DNA of 64,000 nt from Amia ocellicauda (lineage: Eukaryota; Chordata; Actinopteri; Amiiformes; Amiidae): contig NC_089851.1 in the NCBI RefSeq assembly GCF_036373705.1, positions 59,927,350 through 59,991,349 of the forward strand, written 5' to 3'. Each line of letters opens with the position of its first letter. Position 1 is the first letter of the stretch. This document shows, one piece after another, positions 40,791 to 49,900 of the stretch. The notes below the pieces were generated by a model, which worked only from the letters and a program-made list of their open reading frames with translations, did not search any database and was not told the DNA's origin. Made by a program: the position numbers and the translations under genes.

Positions 40791-41882
40791 ATGACTCGGC
40801 AAGCTCCCCAAATGCATGAACTATACTACAACCCAGCCAAGATTGGGGGTTTGGCGGGTAAGAAGGGTTTTCAAAGGGGACTCGCTGAGGCCGGTGTGAA
40901 GGTTAATGATGTGGTTGTTTCAGAATGGTTACGGGAACAAGACGCCTATACCTTACATAAACCTCTCAGGATTAACTTTAAAAGAAACCGTGTATATGCA
41001 ACTGACATAGACTCACAATGGCAAATGGATCTAGTCGATATGTCAAATTTATCAAAACATAACAATGGTCACAAATTTATGTTGATGTGTATCGATGTGT
41101 TATCAAAATATGCCTGGGCTCGCATTCTACATAATAAAACAGGTCGGGCGGTGACAAGGGCCTTTGAGGATATATTGTCCCAGGGACGATGTCCTAAAAA
41201 ACTGCAGACTGATAAAGGAAAAGAGTTTCTCAACAGAGAATTTCAGAATCTACTGAAGAGACACAAAATACATCATTTCACCACCGGTAATGAGCTTAAG
41301 GCATCGGTGGTGGAGAGGTTTAACCGCACCATAAAGACCAAAATGTGGAGATATTTTACAGCGGTCAACACGTTCAAGTATTTTGATAAAGTTCAGGATT
41401 TTATCGATGCTTACAACCAAGGGTATCACGCCAGTATTAAAATGAAGCCTATAGATGTTGATCAAAGTAATTCTTTTAAGGTCTATAAAAAATTATACGG
41501 CCCATTTATTAAGAAGGGGAAAACTACTTATAAGTTCAACATCGGCGATGTGGTTCGCGTTTCAAAGCTAAGGAGTACTTTTGCCAAAGGTTATGAACAA
41601 ACATTTTCTGACGAATATGTTACAGTTACCGAACAGGTGGCTAGAGACCCCCCCGTGTACCGGTTAAAAGACTATGACGGGGAGGATATAGAAGGAACGT
41701 TTTACGAAGCCGAGTTACAAAAAATTATTGTGGGTAAAGACATTGTATACAGAGTTGAAAAGATATTAGCTGAGAAAACCCAGAACCGGAAAAAATATGT
41801 GTTGGTGAAATGGCTTGGATGGCCTGAAAAGTTCAATAGTTGGGTCCCGGAACAACAGGTTTGTGATATTCAAGCCTTATAA
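40791..41882 (+). CDS. INT: Polinton integrase with C-terminal chromodomain, 363 aa
   Basis: DDE-type integrase that would join element ends to host DNA and make the 6-bp duplication. Residues 10-60 form the N-terminal region typical of Polinton integrases (LYYNPAKIGG, then WLREQDAYTLHKP). The RNase H-like core carries D80 (QMDLVDM), D141 (LQTDKGKEF) and E175 (VVERFNRT), a D-x33-E spacing. Residues 228-315 form an SH3-like segment, and 318-357 a chromodomain with aromatic residues (Y320, W341, W344, W351). Chromodomains bind methylated histone tails, so this copy's insertion in satellite, probably heterochromatin, fits. Start chosen at ATG 40791; an upstream GTG extension is not needed. No catalytic residue is missing. 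Confidence 0.95.
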   Translation: MTRQAPQMHELYYNPAKIGGLAGKKGFQRGLAEAGVKVNDVVVSEWLREQDAYTLHKPLRINFKRNRVYATDIDSQWQMDLVDMSNLSKHNNGHKFMLMCIDVLSKYAWARILHNKTGRAVTRAFEDILSQGRCPKKLQTDKGKEFLNREFQNLLKRHKIHHFTTGNELKASVVERFNRTIKTKMWRYFTAVNTFKYFDKVQDFIDAYNQGYHASIKMKPIDVDQSNSFKVYKKLYGPFIKKGKTTYKFNIGDVVRVSKLRSTFAKGYEQTFSDEYVTVTEQVARDPPVYRLKDYDGEDIEGTFYEAELQKIIVGKDIVYRVEKILAEKTQNRKKYVLVKWLGWPEKFNSWVPEQQVCDIQAL

Positions 41883-41928
41883 CAACATGCCCGCCGGTGT
41901 GAGGGGGTCATTACATTCGATACTCAAG

Positions 41929-42684
41929 ATGGAATCAGGAGGCTTCTACGTGACTCTACCCAGTAACGCCTCTCTCGATATATACCCTAAAAATGAAATA
42001 TCCAGTTACACGGTACAATTTGGAAAATCTATAGATCTAAGGGGGTCGTGGGAAGTGGGGTTGGCGGAAATACAGTATCCTTACACTTGGGCTGTTTTAC
42101 AAGATAAGGATGCCACCTTCGCCATTTTTGACGATGTTAAAAAGAGTCAATGGACATTCACGATGCAAGGAGGTTATTATGACAATGTGGATACAATATT
42201 AGATGAGATGCATAAACAGTTCTCAGAAGGCACCCCCAACATCAAGCTATATTACAACCCTATTAAAAACAGAGTGTACAAGGTGTCAAAACCTGGTATT
42301 AGCATTCAAACCAAAGGACAACTGGGGCGTATATTAGGGTTCTATTCTGACACAGAGAGCAGGTTCTCAGAAGTGGTGGCACCCTTCCCGGCTGACATCA
42401 GGGGCGGCTTTTACACTCTTTATGTGTATACGGATATCATAACACACCAGAGGGTCGGGGATAGCTATGTCCCCCTTTTGAGAAATGTACTTATTAAAGG
42501 TAAAAGCAATGACATGGTCACAATTACTTATGACAAGCCACACTACGTACCAGTCTCAAAGACCCACTTTGACAACATCACGATCGAAGTAAAATCGGAT
42601 CAGAATATCAACGTACCCTTCCGCTTCGGTAAAGTTATTGTCAAACTACATTTTCGACCCCTGAAACAGTGTGTACATTATTAA
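41929..42684 (+). CDS. mCP: Minor capsid protein, penton-base-like, 251 aa
   Basis: Single jelly-roll vertex protein of the Polinton/adintovirus type, placed next to the other structural genes. The N-terminal block FYVTLPSNASLDIYPKN (residues 6-22) and the WEVGLAEIQYPYTW block are hallmarks of this family as I know it. The body is beta-rich with no signal peptide or membrane segment. Two starts are possible: ATG 41887, 4 nt after the integrase stop, would add 14 residues; ATG 41929 has a strong context (AAGATGG) and fits the family's usual N-terminus, so I chose it. The stop is followed after 1 nt by the next ATG. Confidence 0.88.
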   Translation: MESGGFYVTLPSNASLDIYPKNEISSYTVQFGKSIDLRGSWEVGLAEIQYPYTWAVLQDKDATFAIFDDVKKSQWTFTMQGGYYDNVDTILDEMHKQFSEGTPNIKLYYNPIKNRVYKVSKPGISIQTKGQLGRILGFYSDTESRFSEVVAPFPADIRGGFYTLYVYTDIITHQRVGDSYVPLLRNVLIKGKSNDMVTITYDKPHYVPVSKTHFDNITIEVKSDQNINVPFRFGKVIVKLHFRPLKQCVHY

Positions 42685-42685
42685 A

Positions 42686-43174
42686 ATGGCTACCTCGAGG
42701 GGTTATGTAGATCCTAGCGCCTATGTGGATTATTACAAGATGCAAGCCGGGAACGGCTTGCCCGGTTTTGTAGGAGCCCCCACAATGTATGGAGCCGGTC
42801 TAGGAGGACTCTTTCGTGGTCTCTTTAGAATGGCCGTACCCCTGCTTAAGAGAGGCTTTGCTATAGCCAGACCCCACTTGAAATCAGCGGCTAAAAATAT
42901 TGTTAGTGACGTGTTCACCAATGTTATGAACCGGGCAGCTAGCCATGAGCAGCAGGAGGGTTCGGGTCTCATGGTAATGGCGAGGAGGAGGGGTAAAAGA
43001 AGAAACAGTATGTGTCCACCAGGGCGACGACGATCCGTGGCTAACAAAAAACGAAGAAGCTCTCATTCTCCAACATATCGTGGAAACACTCGGAGAAGGA
43101 AGCAGCACAAGAAAAAACCTGCAAAAAGAAAGTCTCAAAGAAAGACAAATAGAGCCTCAGGATACATCTTTTAA
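42686..43174 (+). CDS. Basic virion core protein (adenovirus pX/pVI-like), 162 aa
   Basis: Starts 1 nt after the penton stop (TAAAATGG) and ends 2 nt before the major capsid ATG. Residues 20-45 are Gly-rich and include M34-Y-G-A/G38, which matches the adenain consensus (M/I/L)XGX-G. Residues 40-80 form a hydrophobic, probably amphipathic helix (GGLFRGLFRMAVPLLKRG). The C-terminal third (99-155) is extremely rich in Arg and Lys, as in DNA-condensing core peptides. It probably enters the particle as a precursor, is cut by the encoded protease, and yields a membrane-active piece and a DNA-binding piece. This is inference from composition and the cleavage motif. Confidence 0.82.
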   Translation: MATSRGYVDPSAYVDYYKMQAGNGLPGFVGAPTMYGAGLGGLFRGLFRMAVPLLKRGFAIARPHLKSAAKNIVSDVFTNVMNRAASHEQQEGSGLMVMARRRGKRRNSMCPPGRRRSVANKKRRSSHSPTYRGNTRRRKQHKKKPAKRKSQRKTNRASGYIF

Positions 43175-43176
43175 AA

Positions 43177-44484
43177 ATGTCTTTTGTCCACAGTCTATCG
43201 GAAGAATGCGTCAAATCAGAACTGGATCTGTTTACAGTTCCATACACTCAAACGAGTATAGATAAGAGCATATATGTAGAGATACCCCCTCTTTCCGCAA
43301 TTTCAGATACGGCCCCTCTGGAGTTTTTTATAGCAGGCAATGGCGAGGATTATATTGATTTGAATAACACATTTATTTTAATGAACTGTAAAGTGACTGA
43401 TGAGGATGGCGATGCAATCGAGAAGACGGCCAACGCTGGGGTCATCAATTACCCGGTGGCCACCATGTTTTCACAGGTGGATGTGACCCTGGGAGATCGG
43501 CTCATTAGTCAAAGCAGCAATACTTACCCCTATAGGGCCATGATGGAGTGTATCCTTAATTATAGTGAGGAGACCCTAAGCAAACAGTTCAGCCCCGGCC
43601 TTTTCTTCAAAGACACCCCGGAAGCTATGGACGACCAGGATCCAGAGGGACTCAATAAGGGTTTGCAAAAAAGAACGGCCTTTTCAACAGAAGGGAGGAC
43701 CTTTGAGCTAATGGGACATATTCATGCAGACATATTTTTCCAAGAAAAACTCATGCTCAACGGGGTAGACATTAAAATTAAAATGATCCGTAGTAAAAGT
43801 GCTTTTTGTCTGATGACCCCTGATACTGAAAAATATAAACTGACCATATTATCGGCCTCGCTGTTTGTGAAAAAAGTATCCGTCTCCCCGGCGGTTAAAC
43901 TAGGACATGCGCAGGCTTTAATGACGGCAAACGCCAAGTACCCGATCGAAAGAGTCTATATGAAAGTCCACAGTATCCCCGCAGGGACACGGGTGATGAA
44001 CCAGGAAAATCTGTTTCTAGGCCAGCTCCCAAAACAGGTTATTATAGGTCTCGTGGATAATGATGCATTTACCGGGGTTTACAACAAGAACCCCTTTAAC
44101 TTTAAACATTATAACGCTGAATTTATAGCACTGTACGTCGATGGTGTGCAGGTTCCATCCAGACCTTTTCAACCTGACTTTGAAAACGGCAACGCGGTTC
44201 GTGAATATTACAGTCTAGTACTGGCTACGGGTCGCCATCTCAAGGATCAACCTCTGCTGATCGATCGCCGGGAATACTGCAGCGGTTACACCCTGTACGG
44301 TTTCAACCTGACCCCTGACGAAGAGTGTGGACAACATTTTTCACTGATGAAGACGGGCAATATGCGTTTGGAGATGCGTTTCAAGCAGCCTCTACCACGC
44401 ACTGTAAATATGGTCGTGTATGCTGTGTTTGACAACATTATTGAGGTGAATCAGAGGAGAAACGTTCTGTATGATTATTATTAA
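43177..44484 (+). CDS. MCP: Major capsid protein, double jelly-roll (hexon-like), 435 aa
   Basis: Main shell protein of the predicted icosahedral particle. Length, beta-rich composition and position between the core protein and protease fit the Polinton/adintovirus hexon-like protein. Recognisable family segments are the N-terminal block (SELDLFTVPYTQTSIDKS, residues 14-31), the LEFFIAGNGEDYIDL block near 48-62 and a C-terminal NMVVYAVFDNIIEV stretch. There is no signal peptide or membrane segment. ATG 43177 lies 2 nt after the previous stop. The frame is intact along its whole length. Confidence 0.92.
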   Translation: MSFVHSLSEECVKSELDLFTVPYTQTSIDKSIYVEIPPLSAISDTAPLEFFIAGNGEDYIDLNNTFILMNCKVTDEDGDAIEKTANAGVINYPVATMFSQVDVTLGDRLISQSSNTYPYRAMMECILNYSEETLSKQFSPGLFFKDTPEAMDDQDPEGLNKGLQKRTAFSTEGRTFELMGHIHADIFFQEKLMLNGVDIKIKMIRSKSAFCLMTPDTEKYKLTILSASLFVKKVSVSPAVKLGHAQALMTANAKYPIERVYMKVHSIPAGTRVMNQENLFLGQLPKQVIIGLVDNDAFTGVYNKNPFNFKHYNAEFIALYVDGVQVPSRPFQPDFENGNAVREYYSLVLATGRHLKDQPLLIDRREYCSGYTLYGFNLTPDEECGQHFSLMKTGNMRLEMRFKQPLPRTVNMVVYAVFDNIIEVNQRRNVLYDYY

Positions 44485-44485
44485 A

Positions 44486-45043
44486 ATGAACACCAGAGAG
44501 CTCAACCACATCATGAATGCCCTGGACGGCTCACGGAAAGTGTTTCAAGGAGTCTACGCCTGCGACCAGCTGCCTAAATTTAAGATCAAGAATTTACCTG
44601 CAATGTACATAATCAACACACACCCTAAAAATATGCCCGGAGAACATTGGCTGGCTATTTATCTAAGGGAGGACCGCCGTGGGGAATTTTTTGATTCCTA
44701 TGGAAACCCCCCGGATTTCAGACCTTTCCCTCGGAAGATCAATAACTTTGTGCTCAACAACTGTCAAGAAACCATTTACAGCGGTCGTCAAGTACAACGT
44801 CTTCAGACCTTCACTTGTGGTCAACACTGTGTGTTTTTCTTATATCATAGATCTAAAGAAAGGTCATACCCCGATATTATGTCCTTGTACAGTGAGGATT
44901 TAGGCCAAAATGATAAAAAAGTGGCAGAGTTTGTCAGGACACTGTGGACCCCCCCTTATAACACAATTACTTACGACCCTAGCCAGCCATGTATACAGAT
45001 GGGGTGTTCTTGTGAGGATTTTAAAAGATGTCATGCGTGTTAA
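44486..45043 (+). CDS. PRO: Adenain-type maturation cysteine protease, 185 aa
   Basis: Homologue of the adenovirus protease family (C5). Catalytic residues are visible: H54 in GEHWLAI, D70 in FFDSYG, Q104, and nucleophile C111 in TCGQHC; the Q-to-C spacing of seven matches adenain. Its likely substrates are the core protein at 42686 and the small basic protein at 45968, both of which carry matching cleavage motifs. The C-terminal 20 residues are Cys-rich (CSCEDFKRCHAC). The ATG lies 1 nt after the capsid stop. It is the last gene of the rightward arm, facing the A/T-rich termination zone. Confidence 0.95.
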   Translation: MNTRELNHIMNALDGSRKVFQGVYACDQLPKFKIKNLPAMYIINTHPKNMPGEHWLAIYLREDRRGEFFDSYGNPPDFRPFPRKINNFVLNNCQETIYSGRQVQRLQTFTCGQHCVFFLYHRSKERSYPDIMSLYSEDLGQNDKKVAEFVRTLWTPPYNTITYDPSQPCIQMGCSCEDFKRCHAC

Positions 45044-45221
45044 AGTGAAAAAATAATGAAAACAGCCTTTGAATCATTAGTTTTGTTTTTATTCAACACA
45101 AATCTTATACAAAGCAGGGTTATGTTATAAATAAATGTACAACATTTGAAAATAAAAATAAAAAATAAAAAAATGGTTTGTCGGTTCCTTATTTACAGGG
45201 GAGACAAATAAAAACATGAGA
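45044..45221. terminator. Bidirectional polyadenylation zone between the two arms
   Basis: A 178-bp A/T-rich stretch between converging genes. On the + strand it has several AATAAA words (about 45130-45172), and on the - strand AATAAA-type words (TTTATT on + near 45086-45092). It would end both arms' transcripts. No ORF or structured element seen. Confidence 0.7.
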
Positions 45222-45965
45222 TTAATAAGCTTCCCAACGATGGATAGATCCTGAGGAGGGTTGCTCAACACGGTCAGAGTAATGAGATATCGGCGTCAGA
45301 TCAGTCACCCCCTCTTTACACAGACGGATTTTTTGTCGCGTTTCCTGGTTAGGGACTGTTGATTGGGGCATGTTCAGACAGGCCATCGCCTGTAGGAAAG
45401 CATTCCAGCCTACAGGTCGGCGACTATCGGGTACCTTATTAGTGCTAGTGACACTCTTCAACAAATCAAACATGTGTGAACCTTTGATCAGTTGTCCTTT
45501 AAAAACAAATTCACCCTGTTCATTCCAAGTCGTTACCCGCGGTTTCTGAACCATTTTGTGCAGAATATATTCTGCATGTCTTTTGCTTCTGGCCGGCATG
45601 TTTCTCAAAACATCCGTTACAACATCTCCCTCTGAACTCTCAACAGGTTCGGGCACCGCAACATCTTTATCAACCGTACCCCCCGCATCAGTCCCAGAAC
45701 CATTTTCTTGAGAGGCCATGGTTAAAGTTAAAATGTTTTGATCTTTTTCACCCTGTCTAACCAGACGGAGGTAGCGCTGTAACGTGTTGCTATACATCTG
45801 GGCTTTGGAATACTGATTTAAATCAGCCCTGGCCAGTATAGCTTTCATTTCAGAGTCCAGGTTGTTTTCGGCCGTTTGTCTAATGGGCTCTGGCCCGACA
45901 ACATTTTTTCTCAGTTTCTCTAGCTGCTCCTGAGGGATCAAAAACATTTTCTGAGCATATTCCAT
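45222..45965 (-). CDS. Conserved Polinton/adintovirus protein, 247 aa, role unknown
   Basis: Last gene of the leftward arm; its ATG follows the previous stop after 2 nt (TAATAATGG). The N-terminal half (1-75) is helical and charged, like a scaffold or coiled segment. A low-complexity linker follows (85-115), then a compact domain (120-215) containing ARSKRHAEYILHKM, a WNEQGEFVFKGQ strand pair and a GW motif (W187). I know this C-terminal pattern as widespread in vertebrate Polinton copies but know no established function. Location beside the small basic virion protein and the ATPase suggests a structural or morphogenesis role. No catalytic motif seen. Confidence 0.85.
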   Translation of the reverse strand: MEYAQKMFLIPQEQLEKLRKNVVGPEPIRQTAENNLDSEMKAILARADLNQYSKAQMYSNTLQRYLRLVRQGEKDQNILTLTMASQENGSGTDAGGTVDKDVAVPEPVESSEGDVVTDVLRNMPARSKRHAEYILHKMVQKPRVTTWNEQGEFVFKGQLIKGSHMFDLLKSVTSTNKVPDSRRPVGWNAFLQAMACLNMPQSTVPNQETRQKIRLCKEGVTDLTPISHYSDRVEQPSSGSIHRWEAY

Positions 45966-45967
45966 TA

Positions 45968-46303
45968 TTAACCCACTCTGGAAGCTAGAAGACTGGTTAG
46001 GAAAGGCACGGCTATGCTAAACAGCGGTCCTATAAAACCTCCGGTTTGATTAATCTTCTTTCTTTTTCTTTTAATAGAATACTTCTTATTAGCGATGATC
46101 TTGATAACCGCTTTTTGTTTTTTGAGTTTAGAATGTTGAGAAGGGGTTAGGGGTATATTACCGCGTAAGATGTTAAAAGCTATTTCACACAGGGTCTCGA
46201 TCAAATCCGAGGGGGCCCCTGCCAGCACAGCTTTCCTATGGCGCGGGCTCCCCTCAAATAACATTTGCAAAAGCGGCAGATTTCTTTTAATCCGAACAGA
46301 CAT
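45968..46303 (-). CDS. Small basic virion-type protein with adenain site, 111 aa
   Basis: Lies between the ATPase and the 247-aa gene with gaps of a few nt. Residues 5-60 are helical with a conserved-looking LCEIAFNILRGNIPLT stretch, 60-85 are very basic (KRKRKK), and 86-104 read QTGG/FIGPLFSIAVPFL. QTGG-F fits the adenain consensus in its wider form ((M/I/L/N/Q)XGG-X). The hydrophobic stretch after the site resembles the core protein at 42686 (GG...LF..AVP.L). Likely a precursor of a membrane-active virion peptide with a DNA-binding head. The family is common in fish Polintons from memory; the function is inferred. Confidence 0.82.
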   Translation of the reverse strand: MSVRIKRNLPLLQMLFEGSPRHRKAVLAGAPSDLIETLCEIAFNILRGNIPLTPSQHSKLKKQKAVIKIIANKKYSIKRKRKKINQTGGFIGPLFSIAVPFLTSLLASRVG

Positions 46304-46309
46304 TCTTAT

Positions 46310-46981
46310 TTATTTCCTTTTCTTTAGCACATACACTGCCGGCCAATCGGGCGGGCACAAACCTGTTCTGAGGCGAAAGTCTTCTGGGGTTTGTGCTTTT
46401 AAGTCCACAATCAAGTACCTGTAGGGTTTTTTGGTGGCATCCTCAAATGCCTCCAAAAAGAATTTGGTCTGGTTAGGGTACATTTGACGAGCCAAGACGG
46501 TGACCTGTAGTTTATCTCTGGGGTTTTTAAAAAGAATTATATAATTGGCATTTAAATTAATAGTGCGGCTTTTTTTACCTTGAAAAAATAGATTTTGAAC
46601 TAAATAAATAATACTTAAATTCCTATGATGAGTGTACTTTGTGAAAGCTTTTTCCACTTCACTGTTGTCACCGGCCTGCTCCATCAGGTCATCAAGGATC
46701 ACTAGATTAGTTTGTCCGGGCGGGAACAGGTCATCGTCACACAACGAGGCGGGGAGACCTTGCACAAATTTCAGATTATTTTTTTTTGATGCCAAATCAT
46801 CGTAGAGAGGTTGCCAGCAAGAGTAACACCACACTATGTTGTCAAGAGCTTGGGACACGGTTGCGTCCACATCTTCTATGATGTTCTTTATAAGATAGCT
46901 CTTACCCGAATTGGAGGGACCGGCTATAATACAGGAGAAAGGGTGTTGAAGTCTGTTATCAAAACCACCGCTAATATCCAT
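46310..46981 (-). CDS. ATP: Genome-packaging ATPase (HerA/FtsK, A32-like), 223 aa
   Basis: P-loop ATPase that would pump DNA into the capsid. Walker A is GPSNSGKS (residues 21-28), Walker B is LVILDD (93-98), and a sensor-like LVQN follows (127-130). Length and motif order fit Polinton and virophage packaging ATPases. The ATG at 46981 overlaps the end of the polymerase gene (46971) by 11 nt, so the two are probably co-transcribed. No defect is seen. Confidence 0.94.
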   Translation of the reverse strand: MDISGGFDNRLQHPFSCIIAGPSNSGKSYLIKNIIEDVDATVSQALDNIVWCYSCWQPLYDDLASKKNNLKFVQGLPASLCDDDLFPPGQTNLVILDDLMEQAGDNSEVEKAFTKYTHHRNLSIIYLVQNLFFQGKKSRTINLNANYIILFKNPRDKLQVTVLARQMYPNQTKFFLEAFEDATKKPYRYLIVDLKAQTPEDFRLRTGLCPPDWPAVYVLKKRK

Positions 46982-49900
46982 AAGGCAGAGTGGTATAATC
47001 AGTCTTCAACACTCTTTTATTGTACACCACCCTGAACCGTTTGTTTAGTGATCTATTTTCCAATGTGTACCCCTTTTTATTGCGATAGATCTGATTTCCG
47101 GCTGTAATAATCTCGCGAGGAGGCGCGTCTTTCTCGGTTACAAAACTTTGTACCAGGGTCGTCAGAGACTTGATGTTAATGAGCTTGTTGTTACAATGGT
47201 TCAGAGTGAAACCCTTAACTTTCATACAGGTCTTACCCGCAGCCGTTCTGTATGCGTAAGTCTTAGGACCCCCTGAAACAAACTCCACTATGTGGTCCTG
47301 AGGATCTAGCTCGCTCGTTAACTCCCCAAGGTAGTCCCCGAGGGGAGGGACCCAATCCCCTGGCCTGGTGACAAAGATTACAGAGTCAGTATCATGATAG
47401 AGCGTGCGTTCCTGCAGCTGATCCATTAAGTTGTACAGTTCAAGCCGGGCGTAAGCCGTGGTAAAAACCGCTATGAAAACATTAACGTTTCCCTGTTTGG
47501 TGGGGAAATCTTTAGGGGCCCTCCACTGGACCTGTGCCACGTGGTCATTTAAGAATTGAAAGTGTGATACTGCATGTTGTTTGGAAAACATAAATTCTAT
47601 AAACTGTTCAGGGGTTTTAATCAAGGTTGTGTTTAGACGGTTATTTCTTTCCCCAACACACCATGAGGGATAGCCCGATGCCTCCTGTTTCCCTTTCAGA
47701 TGGGTCATAATGTACTCAGCAAAAAGAGTATCAGATTTTTCAGAAAAATGCCAAACCTCATACACCTTACCGACTCTGTAACCTTTCTCCACCGCCTTGT
47801 CAAGCTCAATGCTACACCAGACACCCGTCAGCGCTCTCTCGTCATCACTGTGCAGACAAGAGGTATTTTGATTTTCAGTTTCCACACACGTTCTACACAG
47901 AGGGAACATCAATTTTCCCGAACACCTGTAAGGCAACACGGGTAAGAACAGCTCGCGAGGAGGGTACATGGTGACTTTGATCAAACCAAAGTACTGTCCG
48001 ATTTCGAGAAAGTCACGAAAAACAATGGTTGGATGCCCCACCGGGTACATTTTGGTCTTGTTGACATAAGGGTACAGACTGGTGAAATCATAGTAATCTA
48101 CTCTCTCACCCTCCTTTACCTCATAATGTAAACAGAGGGCGTTGGTACGACCCCCAAATAACGCATCCCTGGGCTCTAGATGTTCAGGAAAGTCCAAGGT
48201 TTCCATAAACCGTTGTACCCCCACATCCTGTTGCTTCAGGGTCATCCACGCGTGTTCCCAAATCACCAGTACATTCAAACCATAGGTGTTTTTTAAAGTT
48301 TCAATTCGTTCCTGGAAATCATAGTACATATCACCGCAGAGTTTTTGTGTTACGGGGTTAAAGGTGTTTGGGTCGAAGCACTGAGGACAGCCATGGTAAA
48401 TACAACCAGCAAACTCATAAGCGGTACGCCGCCCGGACACGTCGCTAAAACCATCTAAGTAGTAAGGACCCATTTTGACTTCCCCTTGATTTAAAGCATG
48501 TCTGATGAAGATGTTATCCCGGGCACTCAGATATTCCAGCCACTGTATGGAGACAGTCGAAAAGTTCTTTTGTCTAGCACGATAGTTGTCAGAAGTGGTG
48601 ACCGCTATAGTGTTTTTCTGCAAGAAATTGGATCGATACATTTTCATGCAGAGAGACGCTATGGTCACACTTTGCAAAGGGTCGAGACCCGACGTGTTGA
48701 TAACCTCGGCGCGGAAACGCAAACAGGCTTCTTTAAGGATCACCACATCATTTTTACAATAAGCGGCCATCTCTTCTCGGAAATCAAAAACACCTCCCTT
48801 AACCGTATTGTACCATTTAAAGAATTCCTCCCTCTCATGAGACATCATAGTATCAACCCCATAATAAGAGGCGGGCGGGTAGGACCCTCGATAATTTTGA
48901 GTGTCCTTAGTATTAAAAAAATGGCAGAACCAACCTTTCTTCTGAGCCTCAAAACCCAGAGCTTTAGGCAAAGCGCTCAATTTCATGGGGAGGAAATTTA
49001 ACGAGTCTATGTAACGTTGGTTGAAAGCCTCTTCGGTGAAACACATGATCTTGCTACCCTGAGCTATTATTTTTGGGGTCACCCCATTTTCCACCAGATA
49101 CTTCATCAATATGTAAGAATCATAACCCTTAGCATTGTGGGCAATAAATGTGTAATTGAGGTATTTTGGACCGCGATACCGCGTAAAGAAATCCCTGACA
49201 CAACTCTCACCGCTAGCTGACCACTCACAATCCAACATGTCAATACAGTGTATATAATTAGCAACATGGACCCCGTTTTCTTGCCGGCATTCAAAATCAA
49301 AAAAGACATACCGGTTGTGCGGCGGCTCCTTTTTAACCGGCTGAATAAAGCACTGGTGTTCAGACCCCGGGGTTAAATCCGCATTACAGATCCTACATCT
49401 CGGTTCCAGACATTTGTGTGGTTTAACCTCATGAAAACGGTACTGGAGGCAACACTGCGGGCAATATTTAGTTTGATCACAATAACTCCGTTTTTTAACC
49501 CCCTCAGCAGCGGCCCTCTGCACCTTATGTTCGGAAAAACAGAACGCGGAGAGACAAATACTTAAGCAATCTTTACATCGGATGGTAGGGGCCAAACCCT
49601 TACGACATTGCGGATTGAAACAGACGTTACAGTAACCGTCACAGCGGTGCTTAAGCTTATCATTGAAGGCCTTATAACACCAATGACAAACATACGAACA
49701 ACCCAAAAAAGCCGTCAAACTCTTTATTCCAAAGTAATGACTATCACTTAGGAAGAGAAACAGTGTCTGTGTATGGGTTTCCGGATGTGTCTGAAATTTC
49801 ACAAATACTTCCTTTACCTCACAACGGTACCACACAACAATTTTTAAAGACAACATCTCCTCAAACATGGCAATGTCTGAAAAGGCAACCATCTGTTGAG

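Noticed and set aside
48498-49001. 167-codon + strand frame inside the polymerase gene
   Set aside because: Antisense to conserved PolB coding sequence.
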